Source: Ruminococcus sp. | GTDB lineage: Bacteria > Bacillota > Clostridia > Oscillospirales > Ruminococcaceae | Reading direction: 5' to 3' | DNA: 51,103 nt | Assembly (NCBI GenBank): GCA_029060755.1 | Contig: JAIDTI010000050.1 | Location: forward strand, 1 to 51,103 | Part shown: positions 1-7,829 of the stretch, piece after piece | Layout of the letters: every line of letters starts with the position of its first letter | How positions within the stretch are numbered: position 1 is the first letter of the stretch | The notes under the pieces: generated by a model | Databases searched by the model: none | Told to the model about the DNA's origin: nothing | The model's input: only the letters and a program-made list of their open reading frames with translations | Translations under genes and position numbers: made by a program

Positions 1-24
1 ATATTATAACACATCTATTTTTTA

Positions 25-53
25 TTGACAATATACTGGTTGCATGATATAAT
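25..53 (+). promoter_or_regulatory. Sigma-A promoter of the leucine-rich-repeat gene
   Basis: TTGACA (25-30) and TATAAT (48-53) are both consensus and separated by exactly 17 bp. They lie about 55 bp before the start codon at 109, which also has a good Shine-Dalgarno (AGGAGGG). Confidence 0.8.
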
Positions 54-108
54 TATAATACACAGATAGAATTTTATGGAAAATATATAAATTCAGGAGG
101 GAATAAAT

Positions 109-1203
109 ATGGCATTTGAAATTGAAAACGGTGTACTTAAAAAATATATAAAAGAATATGATGTTACAGATGTAATAATTCCAAAAAGCGTTACAACTAT
201 TGGCAAAGATGCTTTTTTTTGTTGTACAAGACTTATAAGCATAACAATCCCTGACAGCGTTACAAGTATCGGTGAAGGGGCTTTTTATCGATGCGAAAAA
301 CTTGAAAGCATAACAATTCCCGACAGCGTTACAAGTATCGGCAATGAGGCTTTTGATAGGTGTGAAAGCCTTACAAGCATTGATGTATCAGAAAAAAATA
401 AAAATTTCTGTTTCTGTGATGGTGTTTTATATAACAAAGATATGACAGTGCTTATTAAATATCTGATGACAAAGAAAACAGCTGAATTTATTATTCCTGA
501 CAGCGTTATAAGTATCGGAGGCAGTGCTTTTTCTGTTTGCACAAGCCTTACAAGCATAACAATTCCTGACAGCGTTACAAGTATCGGTGAATGTGCTTTT
601 TATAATTGCAGAAGTCTTACAAGCATAACAATCCCCAACAGCGTTACAAGTATCGGCAAAGAGGCTTTTCGTTATTGCGAAAAACTTGAAAGCATAACAA
701 TTCCCGACAGTATTAAAAGTATCGGTAAATCTGCTTTTTCAGACGGTACAAAAATCATAGTCTGCAAAGGAAATGCCAGAATACCGTTTATACTTAATAA
801 CAAGAGTTGTTCTTATGATTATGAACAGGTGTTAAATAAGATTATCGTTTCTGATATAGATGATTGCCAACAGTATTTCAGCAGATTGAGTTTCCGTTAT
901 AAAATCGCTGTTGCTATGTCCATAATATCTGCATATCCGGATAAAACATACTATTCTGATTATCTGAAAAGCAGTGTAAAAAACGTTGTCAGATTTTTTA
1001 TTGATGAAGAAAATATTGAATCGCTGTACAGATTTCTTGATTTCGGATTTGTTACAAAAGAGAATATTGACAGTCTTATTTCCTATGCTGTCAGTCATAC
1101 GCAGAATGGTGGAAGTTCAGAGCCACAGCTTATACTCTCAAAATACAAGAACGACAATTTCAGCCCGAAAAGTGCTGATACATTTGATAAATTCATGCTC
1201 TGA
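109..1203 (+). CDS. BspA-type leucine-rich-repeat (LRR_5) protein
   Basis: This 364-residue protein carries seven copies of a roughly 23-residue repeat of the form I-x-I-P-x-S-V-x-S-I-G-x-x-A-F-x-x-C-x-x-L, the signature of the BspA/LRR_5 family. Three repeats (about residues 22-90) and four more (about 127-220) are separated by a non-repeat insert. The last 140 residues are alpha-helical and unlike the repeats. Such proteins usually mediate adhesion or protein binding, but this one has no signal peptide, membrane segment, dockerin or LPXTG, so it is probably cytoplasmic or leaves by an unknown route. The start is supported by an AGGAGG about 8 bp upstream and a consensus promoter. It appears monocistronic. 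The repeats are nearly identical as DNA, so copy number could change by recombination. The family call is firm; the function is unknown. Confidence 0.85.
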   Translation: MAFEIENGVLKKYIKEYDVTDVIIPKSVTTIGKDAFFCCTRLISITIPDSVTSIGEGAFYRCEKLESITIPDSVTSIGNEAFDRCESLTSIDVSEKNKNFCFCDGVLYNKDMTVLIKYLMTKKTAEFIIPDSVISIGGSAFSVCTSLTSITIPDSVTSIGECAFYNCRSLTSITIPNSVTSIGKEAFRYCEKLESITIPDSIKSIGKSAFSDGTKIIVCKGNARIPFILNNKSCSYDYEQVLNKIIVSDIDDCQQYFSRLSFRYKIAVAMSIISAYPDKTYYSDYLKSSVKNVVRFFIDEENIESLYRFLDFGFVTKENIDSLISYAVSHTQNGGSSEPQLILSKYKNDNFSPKSADTFDKFML

Positions 1204-1250
1204 CAGCAAATTAAACATATTTCTTAATATACAAAAAAATCCGGAAATTT

Positions 1251-1295
1251 ATGTGCATATTGCACATTGACTTTATCAGAAAACTGTGATATAAT
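1251..1295 (+). promoter_or_regulatory. Promoter of the EAL gene with an upstream palindrome
   Basis: TTGACT (1267-1272) and TATAAT (1290-1295) are 17 bp apart. A perfect inverted repeat, ATGTGCA-TAT-TGCACAT (1251-1267), abuts the -35 element and could be a regulator site. Its cognate protein is not evident here. Confidence 0.65.
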
Positions 1296-1340
1296 AGTGA
1301 AAGATAATAATCAGTTACTATGTTCGGGAGGTGGTAACAT

Positions 1341-2987
1341 ATGGATAAAAATCAACTCAGCAGACTTGATAGTCTTTATGATGCTATATCTGTTGTTGCT
1401 GAAGGTACTTATGTTTATTTATGTGATATGAAGTTGAATATGTCACGCTGGTCGAAAATGGCAGTTGATTTTTTCAATTTACCCTCTGAATATATGTATG
1501 ATGCAGGAAAAATATGGGAACAGAAAATTCACCCTGATGACAGAGAAAGCTATAATAAAAGTATAAATGATATTTTCTCCGGCAAAGACTCCGGACATGA
1601 TATGCAGTACCGTGCAATGTCCGCCGACGGAAATTATACTGTATGTACGTGCAGAGGGGTTGTTATCCGTGACGAAAACGGAAATCCTGAATATTTTGGC
1701 GGTATTATAAGAAATCACAGTATTTTCAGCTACATAGACAATATAACAGGATTAAGAAGTCTTTACGGATATTTTGACGATATAAGAGGACTTGTCGATA
1801 AATCTGTTCCGACTCTTATTATTATGATAGGGCTGTCATCTTTTTCTGATATAAATGACGTTTATGGCTACACTTTCGGAAACCGCACTTTACAGGTGCT
1901 TGCAGAGAAAATCAAGGAAGTATTTGCAAACAAAGGTGCTATTTACCGTATGGGCGGTACTCGTTTCGCTGTTATAACTCATACACTCAATGCAGATGAA
2001 GCAAAAGAACTTTATGAGAAATTACAGCATGATGTCAGAATGAATTTCTTTGTAGACGGCGAAAAAATTTCTCTTTCAATGAACGGCGGTGCTATTGTTG
2101 CTGACAGACTTGACATTTCAGCAAATACTTTCTATTCATGTCTCAGATATGCCTATTATGAATCAAAGCATCATAAATTCGGTGGATTTGTTATTTTTGA
2201 TGATGTAGTAAGTGTTGATAACCGTCATATTCTGGAGCAGATTAATGTTATAAGAAACTGCATAACAGAGGATTGCAAGGGCTTTTATCTTTGCTATCAG
2301 CCTATTGTCGATTCAAAAACAGAGAAACTGCGTGGAATGGAAGCACTTGTCCGCTGGAAAAATGATGAATACGGTACAGTTTCTCCTAATACCTTTATAC
2401 CTGTTCTTGAACAAGATGCACTTTTCCCTGAATTAGGAAAGTGGATTCTTAAACAAGCTATGATAGACGGCAAAAAATTTCTTAAAAAAAATCCCGACCT
2501 TGTTATAAATGTTAATCTGTCATATACACAGCTTGAAAGAGATAATTTCGTGAAAGAAATCTTTGATATTATTGAGCAGATAAAATTTCCGACAAGCAAC
2601 CTATGTCTTGAACTTACAGAAAGATGCAGACTGCTTGATACAGATATGCTGAAAGATATGTTTTCTGTTTTCAGGGAAAAAGGAATAAAAATAGCTGTTG
2701 ATGATTTCGGAACAGGATTTTCCTCTCTTGGTTTCCTGCGTTCAATTCCTGTAGACGTTGTAAAAATCGACAGAGAATTTATAAAGGATATTCAGAGAAG
2801 TATCACTGATAAATATTCAGTAAAATTTATTTCTGAAATTGCAAGTGCATTTGATGCAGATGTATGTGCAGAGGGCATAGAAAATCCAGAAGTGCGTGAC
2901 TGTCTCAAGGAGTACGAAATCGGCAGTTTGCAGGGATATTATTATTCAAAGCCGATAACATCAGATGAAATGATGAATCTATTATAA
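1341..2987 (+). CDS. PAS-GGDEF(degenerate)-EAL c-di-GMP phosphodiesterase
   Basis: The 548-residue soluble protein has three parts. An N-terminal PAS domain (about residues 10-130, with the I-H-P-D-D-R motif of PAS_3) is followed by a GGDEF domain (about 135-290) and an EAL domain (about 300-545). The GGDEF signature reads MGGTRF, so the catalytic acidic pair is lost and cyclase activity is unlikely. The EAL domain looks intact: EAL at 334-336, V-N-L-S, L-E-L-T-E, DDFGTG, V-K-I-D and A-E-G-I-E. The protein should therefore hydrolyse cyclic di-GMP to pGpG under control of whatever the PAS domain senses. It has its own promoter, a GGGAGGTGG ribosome site and a terminator, so it is monocistronic. 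The degenerate GGDEF may serve as a GTP-binding activator, as in other dual proteins. Confidence 0.9.
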   Translation: MDKNQLSRLDSLYDAISVVAEGTYVYLCDMKLNMSRWSKMAVDFFNLPSEYMYDAGKIWEQKIHPDDRESYNKSINDIFSGKDSGHDMQYRAMSADGNYTVCTCRGVVIRDENGNPEYFGGIIRNHSIFSYIDNITGLRSLYGYFDDIRGLVDKSVPTLIIMIGLSSFSDINDVYGYTFGNRTLQVLAEKIKEVFANKGAIYRMGGTRFAVITHTLNADEAKELYEKLQHDVRMNFFVDGEKISLSMNGGAIVADRLDISANTFYSCLRYAYYESKHHKFGGFVIFDDVVSVDNRHILEQINVIRNCITEDCKGFYLCYQPIVDSKTEKLRGMEALVRWKNDEYGTVSPNTFIPVLEQDALFPELGKWILKQAMIDGKKFLKKNPDLVINVNLSYTQLERDNFVKEIFDIIEQIKFPTSNLCLELTERCRLLDTDMLKDMFSVFREKGIKIAVDDFGTGFSSLGFLRSIPVDVVKIDREFIKDIQRSITDKYSVKFISEIASAFDADVCAEGIENPEVRDCLKEYEIGSLQGYYYSKPITSDEMMNLL

Positions 2988-2993
2988 AAAATG

Positions 2994-3024
2994 ACTGTCC
3001 GTTGAAATATGCGGACAGTTTTTT
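2994..3024 (+). terminator. Intrinsic terminator of the EAL gene
   Basis: An 8-bp perfect stem, ACTGTCCG / CGGACAGT, with a 10-nt loop is followed by a run of T, seven bases after the stop codon. Confidence 0.85.
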
Positions 3025-3113
3025 GTTAACAGATTATTTACAATTTTTTCTGCACATTTTTTCCTCCTTGTACGTTGTACATTACAGAAAACAATTTTCA
3101 GGAGGAAAATATT

Positions 3114-4082
3114 ATGATTAAAAAATTTACTGCTTTCATTATGGGTCTTATGGTAACTGCTTCTGCAAGTACATTCACTGCAAACGCTGAAACAATCAAA
3201 ACTCAGGATTTTGATTCCGCATTTGAAATCGGTCAGCATCTCAAAGCGGGTGATGATATTGATGTCGGAATTGATTCAAAAAAATCATTCGGAATAAAGA
3301 CGTTAATCAACGGTGAGAAAGATTACAGGGATTTTCTCAGAGGTCACTATACTTTGCCGTGCGATATGGTAGTTGTGTATGTAACTGAAAACTATATGCA
3401 ACTTGTTGCTGAATCGGATATTGCAGACTGTATCGACGTTACAACGCTCAACACTGGTGACATTATTGATACTACAAAGTCCATGCTTCTTTATGATTAC
3501 AGAACAGATACATATGACAGAGGCTTTCTTGCGGATTATGATGATGTAGGCGAGGGAACTGTTGATGTTGCGTATATCGACCACGAAAATAAGTCCATTA
3601 TACTGCGTGCATCTGAAAATATGGGTGATTTTGACGGCAACGGCAGTTTTAATATATCTGATGTTGTCAGATTTCAGCAATGGCTTATAGGCAAAGAAGA
3701 TGACGGATATAGTACAAAATGGTACAATGTTGACTTAAATAAGGACGGTTCAGCAGATGTTTTTGACTTCTGCATCATGAAGAAAATGCTTGCTGAAAGT
3801 CTTTGCAATCCGCATATAATGACATTTAGCGAATTTTATTACTTCACACTGAACAGCCATGAAAAAACACTTACTTTTGATGATTTTTCAGTATTTGAAT
3901 ACGTCCAGACCGATTCAGGCTATGAATATCCGATAGAAGATGCTTACGCTGTTATTCAGGTTACAGGCGACATGGACAGCGGATATATCGAAAATATCTA
4001 TTACTGCAATACTGCAAACGGTAAAAAAATACCTTTTGATGATTTTTGTAAGTTTATTTACCTTTATGGTGACGAAATATAA
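3114..4082 (+). CDS. Secreted dockerin-containing protein of unknown function
   Basis: I place the start at 3114 because AGGAGG lies 7 bp upstream and the protein then begins with a clean signal peptide (M-I-K-K-F-T-A-F-I-M-G...N-A-E). The mature protein is about 300 residues. An N-terminal region of about 150 residues matches no family I recognise. A type I dockerin pair follows (about residues 175-240): D-F-D-G-N-G-S-F-N-I-S-D-V and D-L-N-K-D-G-S-A-D-V-F-D-F, each a calcium-binding loop plus helix. The C-terminal 85 residues are also unassigned. A dockerin placed inside the chain rather than at the end is unusual. By analogy the protein should dock to a cohesin and so belong to the cellulosome or the cell surface. 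I see no convincing promoter in the 90 bp upstream. Confidence 0.8.
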   Translation: MIKKFTAFIMGLMVTASASTFTANAETIKTQDFDSAFEIGQHLKAGDDIDVGIDSKKSFGIKTLINGEKDYRDFLRGHYTLPCDMVVVYVTENYMQLVAESDIADCIDVTTLNTGDIIDTTKSMLLYDYRTDTYDRGFLADYDDVGEGTVDVAYIDHENKSIILRASENMGDFDGNGSFNISDVVRFQQWLIGKEDDGYSTKWYNVDLNKDGSADVFDFCIMKKMLAESLCNPHIMTFSEFYYFTLNSHEKTLTFDDFSVFEYVQTDSGYEYPIEDAYAVIQVTGDMDSGYIENIYYCNTANGKKIPFDDFCKFIYLYGDEI

Positions 4083-4101
4083 TATACCGCCTGCCAACAG
4101 T

Positions 4102-4539
4102 CTACTTGATATTTTTCTGAAACTGCATAAGTTCTTTTGTGAGCTGTTTTGCGGAAAAATAGTTATTCATAATGCTGATAAAATTAGCAAGTATAAATAT
4201 CACAAACACACTGACAATTAGTCCTGTAACAACCTCTGCTTTTTCCGTGTGAATTTCAGGACTTATCACACCTACACCCACTACTTCAATTTCAATAACC
4301 GCAAACTGTATGATTTTACGCAGAATTATCTGTTTGTTGGACAACTCCTTTCGAGAATACATGAGCAGATTCGGAATAACTCCAAGAATTGCAAAAATAA
4401 ACGGAGAAGCAAATACATCATATCCGAATCTTGCATCAGAGTCAAAAGCAAGTCCAAGAATCATAATTCCTGCCGTAATACAGGTTACAAGAATAAAAAA
4501 TGTCATAAGCGACCTGTAAACTATTTCTTTAATACTCAT
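4102..4539 (-). CDS. DUF3021 family four-helix membrane protein
   Basis: This 145-residue protein has four hydrophobic helices (about residues 8-30, 40-58, 70-92 and 105-128) and a short charged tail. Its size and topology, and its place directly behind a LytTR regulator gene, match the DUF3021 family. Its ATG overlaps the last 4 bases of the regulator (ATGA), so the two are translationally coupled. Members of such pairs are thought to restrain or modulate the partner DNA-binding protein at the membrane. No catalytic motif is visible. The family call rests on topology and neighbourhood more than on a sharp motif. Confidence 0.75.
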   Translation of the reverse strand: MSIKEIVYRSLMTFFILVTCITAGIMILGLAFDSDARFGYDVFASPFIFAILGVIPNLLMYSRKELSNKQIILRKIIQFAVIEIEVVGVGVISPEIHTEKAEVVTGLIVSVFVIFILANFISIMNNYFSAKQLTKELMQFQKNIK

Positions 4540-4982
4540 AAGTTCCCACCTTTCAAAGCTTTTTTCAGTTCAGGTACATATTTTCTTGAAATGATAATCT
4601 GTTCTCCGTTCTGAAGTACTGCTGTAAATCTGCCGTTCAGCGAGGATTTTATTGACTCAATCTTCATAAGATTCAAAAGCACTGATTTTGATACACGCAG
4701 AAAATGTTTTTCCTTTAAAGTTTCTTCAAGCTCATACAGTTTCTGGCGTGTTTCGTATACCTGTTCTTCGCAGTAAATAAATACCTTGTTGTCTACTCCT
4801 TCAATATAGAACACATCAGAAACAGGAATTTCATATTGTGCGCCTTCGATAATACCCATAAGCTGTCCTTGTCTTGATTTAACAAAGCGGACAATCTCCG
4901 TTATTTCATTGTTCACCTCATGGCAATAAATTTCCAGCCGTTCTTTTTCATCTTTTTTTATATGAGAAATATTTATAATCAT
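4536..4982 (-). CDS. LytTR-family DNA-binding transcriptional regulator
   Basis: The 148-residue protein consists of a short N-terminal stretch and a LytTR domain (about residues 45-145). Typical LytTR features are I-P-V-S-D-V-F-Y-I-E-G-V-D-N-K-V, then L-x-E-L-E-E-T-L...F-L-R-V-S-K-S-V-L-L-N, and the C-terminal I-S-R-K-Y-V-P-E-L-K-K-A-L. There is no receiver domain, so it is the stand-alone type that pairs with a DUF3021 membrane protein, here its immediate downstream neighbour. It lies 61 bp behind the alpha/beta hydrolase gene on the same strand with no clear promoter between them, so all three may be one operon. The likely role is control of this operon or of surface genes. Confidence 0.88.
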   Translation of the reverse strand: MIINISHIKKDEKERLEIYCHEVNNEITEIVRFVKSRQGQLMGIIEGAQYEIPVSDVFYIEGVDNKVFIYCEEQVYETRQKLYELEETLKEKHFLRVSKSVLLNLMKIESIKSSLNGRFTAVLQNGEQIIISRKYVPELKKALKGGNL

Positions 4983-5043
4983 TTACAATATACCCGCCGA
5001 ATATTCAAAGCACTTAATTTTGGAGCAGACAACATATGGTTGA

Positions 5044-6420
5044 TTATTTTTCTGCTGTTTGAGTGTTCCAAGACTCAATATTCAGTTCGCCCGCTCCTTT
5101 CAGATAGTAGTTAAAGTAATTGAGAATAATACTGTTCATTTCAGGAATAAATTCAGCAGAATCAACACTGCCTTTTCCCAGCATTTTCGCAAGTGTAGGA
5201 GAAAGAAGCGGTAAATCTGTAAAATCCATATGCTCTGTACCGTCAAAATGAATTTCTCTGCTATCAACAGCATTATCAAGTAAATACTTGTTTACATATT
5301 CTGTTCCGTCATTAAGTCTGTCAATATAAGACTCCCAGTGATTTGAGTTGTCAAGTGAAAGTATCGGTATCGGATAAGGTTCAGGGTTGTAGCCAAGTTT
5401 TCCGTTGTTGAATGATATTTCTTCGCCGAGCATTGTGCCGTCAATGTCAATTACCGCAGTAATGTCATCACGTTCTCTGCCAAGCTGTACCGCTGCCGCA
5501 CCTCCGATAGAATGTCCTGTAATTCCGATTGTTTCCGTGTCTGTCATTTCAAGTACACTAAGGATTTCTGCCTTTACATCATCAGTTTCTGTATACCATG
5601 CCGTATCAAGCGAATCTGAATTTTTAGCGGATTTTATGGTATCAAGCACAAAGTTTTCATCTGCTGTACGGAGTGACATCCATTCACAAGTAGTATTATA
5701 ATCCTCCTCTGTTTCGGTAAAATCGGAACTATTCTGCATATTGACAGCCGTTTGCATAAATTCAAAGTCAACAATAATTGTCTTGCCCTCTGTATCTTTT
5801 GTAAAGAAAGCATAATAGGGGTGGTCTATGCTTGCTACAACATAGCCGTTGCTTGCAAGTTCCGCATACAGTGAGGAATTGCTTTGATAATAGCCGAATG
5901 AGCCGTGAGCGAATAACACAAGAGGACAGTTTACCGCATCACCATCGGGATAGTAAAAGTGAACAGGTATTTCACGGTTAGAGCCGTCATTTTCATGTGT
6001 TTCAAGTCTGCTGTTGTCTGTAAGTATTGCTTGAGTTTCTTTTACTTTGTATTGACCGCTTGTTTCAAATCCCGAGTAGCCTGTAAAAATAAATGCAGGA
6101 AAAAGCGAAAAGCCTATAAGAATAATGCTCATAACAGTGCTTGCAATCATTTTCGCTGTTGTCTTTTCATTTGTAGTACTACGCTTTATAAGGTATGTGA
6201 TACCAGATATTGCAAGGCGCATTCCAAGAATAATAAGACAGCCTGTAAATCTCCAGTTCTGTCCAGTTGCAGGCAGAATTTTTACAAACAGCATGAGTAT
6301 AAATTCGGCTCCACGGAAAAATGTTCTGTTTCTATACCAAAGACTTCTGTATTTTGTACAGCTTAAAACTGCAAGCAAAACCTCCATAACTGTAAAAACC
6401 GCAAATAATATAACTCCCAT
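5044..6420 (-). CDS. Membrane-anchored alpha/beta hydrolase (PAF-acetylhydrolase-like)
   Basis: The 458-residue protein begins with about four membrane helices (residues 1-20, 35-52, 56-76 and 88-112). A large extracytoplasmic alpha/beta hydrolase domain follows. The oxyanion region reads L-V-L-F-A-H-G-S-F-G and the nucleophile elbow is G-H-S-I-G-G, with Ser304. The likely catalytic His is in the E-H-M-D-F-T-D-L-P-L-L segment near residue 395, typical of platelet-activating-factor acetylhydrolase-like and related esterases. The substrate is not evident; a lipid or short acyl ester is plausible. The gene has its own promoter with a long palindrome over the -10 element and precedes the LytTR/DUF3021 pair. 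Confidence 0.82.
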   Translation of the reverse strand: MGVILFAVFTVMEVLLAVLSCTKYRSLWYRNRTFFRGAEFILMLFVKILPATGQNWRFTGCLIILGMRLAISGITYLIKRSTTNEKTTAKMIASTVMSIILIGFSLFPAFIFTGYSGFETSGQYKVKETQAILTDNSRLETHENDGSNREIPVHFYYPDGDAVNCPLVLFAHGSFGYYQSNSSLYAELASNGYVVASIDHPYYAFFTKDTEGKTIIVDFEFMQTAVNMQNSSDFTETEEDYNTTCEWMSLRTADENFVLDTIKSAKNSDSLDTAWYTETDDVKAEILSVLEMTDTETIGITGHSIGGAAAVQLGRERDDITAVIDIDGTMLGEEISFNNGKLGYNPEPYPIPILSLDNSNHWESYIDRLNDGTEYVNKYLLDNAVDSREIHFDGTEHMDFTDLPLLSPTLAKMLGKGSVDSAEFIPEMNSIILNYFNYYLKGAGELNIESWNTQTAEK

Positions 6421-6456
6421 TTAAAAAACTCCATTCATTTTATTTTGTGTTTCAGC

Positions 6457-6495
6457 TGATGTATTCAGTATACATCATGACACAGAAAAAATCAA
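6457..6495 (-). promoter_or_regulatory. Hydrolase promoter with palindromic operator over the -10
   Basis: On the minus strand, TTGATT (6490-6495) and TATACT (6467-6472) are 17 bp apart. A perfect 8-bp inverted repeat, TGATGTAT-N5-ATACATCA (6457-6477), covers the -10 element. A dimeric repressor bound there would block transcription. Confidence 0.7.
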
Positions 6496-6608
6496 CAGAA
6501 AAAATGTAAGATGCAATTTTTAATGGTGAAATGCACAAACAAGCTGCAATTACACCATAATTTTACAGAAATTGTAAGTACTTTACAAAAAAAATCAGGA
6601 AAATAACA

Positions 6609-7502
6609 TCACTCTCCTGTCGGATTTACGTGTACCATACAATGCTTTACATCTGCAAACTCTTTTTCTATGGCATTGTGTACCTGTTCAGCAATTTTAT
6701 GTGCCTCTGTAAGAGTTTTACTGCCATCAGTTGAAATTTCAACATCAACATAAATTTTTGAGCCGAAAAGTCTTGTTTTTATATCATCAATTTTCTCAAC
6801 ACCGTCCTGATTTGAAATAACTGCTTTCATATCGTCAATAATTTTATCAGAACATGATTTGTCAACCATTTTATCAACAGCATCTTTGAATATATCAACA
6901 GCAGCTTTTTCGATAAAAATACATATTACAATACTTGCAACAGGGTCAGCAACCGGAAATCCCATTCTTGCACCTAAAATTCCTATAAATGCACCTATTG
7001 ATGACAATGAATCTGAACGATGATGCCATGCGTCAGCCATTAATGAACTGGAATTTATTTTTTTTGCGACAGCTCTTGTATACCAGTACATACCTTCTTT
7101 TGTTATGACTGATACAACAGAAGCAATAAGTGCAATTATTCCGGGTATTTCCAGATTTCCATAATTTCCGTCCGTTACTTTTTTTATACCAGTCACTCCT
7201 ATTCCAAGACCTGTTACAGCAAGAACAACGGCAAGTATTATTGATGCAACACATTCAAGTCTTTCGTGACCATATGGGTGTTCGTGGTCGGATTTTTTTG
7301 CTGATAATGTTATACCAATCATAACAACAAATGTACTGAATACATCAGATACAGAGTGTACAGCATCTGAAATCATAGCCCCCGATTTTGCAATTAAGCC
7401 TGCTGATAATTTGAAAACCGACAGTACAAGATTAACAATAATACTGATTACTGATACACGCATAGCAAGCTTTGTTTTAGAATCTGGATTTGTTTTTTTC
7501 AT
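6609..7502 (-). CDS. Cation diffusion facilitator (CDF) metal exporter
   Basis: At 297 residues this is a full-length CDF protein with six membrane helices (about residues 10-205) and a C-terminal cytoplasmic ferredoxin-like domain (about 210-295). Both metal-site motifs are of the HxxxD type: H-S-V-S-D in helix 2 and H-H-R-S-D in helix 5, and the loop has D-H-E-H-P-Y-G-H-E-R. This set fits Zn/Fe/Co/Ni rather than Mn-type CDFs. It exports divalent metal by proton antiport. The upstream leader folds like a Ni/Co riboswitch, so Co(II) or Ni(II) efflux is the best guess. It is monocistronic with a consensus promoter. Confidence 0.92.
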   Translation of the reverse strand: MKKTNPDSKTKLAMRVSVISIIVNLVLSVFKLSAGLIAKSGAMISDAVHSVSDVFSTFVVMIGITLSAKKSDHEHPYGHERLECVASIILAVVLAVTGLGIGVTGIKKVTDGNYGNLEIPGIIALIASVVSVITKEGMYWYTRAVAKKINSSSLMADAWHHRSDSLSSIGAFIGILGARMGFPVADPVASIVICIFIEKAAVDIFKDAVDKMVDKSCSDKIIDDMKAVISNQDGVEKIDDIKTRLFGSKIYVDVEISTDGSKTLTEAHKIAEQVHNAIEKEFADVKHCMVHVNPTGE

Positions 7503-7521
7503 GAAATTACCCCCAATGTAT

Positions 7522-7562
7522 AAAAAAATCTGCGGAACAATTGATAAACGACTGTCCCGCAG
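7522..7562 (-). terminator. Leader terminator before the CDF gene
   Basis: A 10-bp stem, CTGCGGGACA / TGTTCCGCAG (one G-U pair), with a 13-nt loop is followed by A and seven T, ending about 20 bases before the CDF start codon. A terminator in this position implies attenuation. Confidence 0.85.
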
Positions 7563-7620
7563 ATGTCTAATTCATCTGCTGTCACTAATGTGACCCGACT
7601 GTATTTTTTTATACAGTCTG
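7522..7620 (-). promoter_or_regulatory. Structured leader, probable NiCo (czcD-type) riboswitch
   Basis: In minus-strand order the leader shows GACTGT (7613-7618), hairpin GTCAC/GTGAC (7581-7594), hairpin GCAGATG/CATCTGC (7559-7579), and CGGGACAGTC, whose ACAGTC (7550-7555) can pair back to GACTGT. This gives a closed junction with inner helices and the conserved-looking GGGACAG. A terminator hairpin uses the same CTGCGGGACA bases, so junction and terminator exclude each other. That is an ON-switch layout: metal binding would allow synthesis of the exporter. The assignment to the NiCo class rests on the GGGACAG motif, the junction and the CDF gene downstream, not on a covariance search. Confidence 0.6.
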
Positions 7621-7638
7621 ATTTTTTACTATATTACT

Positions 7639-7667
7639 ATTATATCATACTAAACAGTAATTGTCAA
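7639..7667 (-). promoter_or_regulatory. Sigma-A promoter of the CDF gene leader
   Basis: A perfect TTGACA (7662-7667) and perfect TATAAT (7639-7644) are 17 bp apart on the minus strand. They predict a leader of about 130 nt. Confidence 0.85.
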
Positions 7668-7768
7668 CAAAATATCGGATATTTTTGTTATATAGTAATA
7701 ACAGCAATATTATTTGAACTATAGCCACTCTGGAATATATGAAAAATAAACAATTCAACAAAAATCTG

Positions 7769-7797
7769 TTGACAATTGTATATAAATTTGGTACAAT
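7769..7797 (+). promoter_or_regulatory. Sigma-A promoter of the GH5/esterase operon
   Basis: TTGACA (7769-7774) and TACAAT (7792-7797) have a 17-bp spacer, about 30 bp before the start codon. Confidence 0.8.
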
Positions 7798-7829
7798 AAA
7801 ATTGTATTAACTATGAGAGGTGCTTTTTT

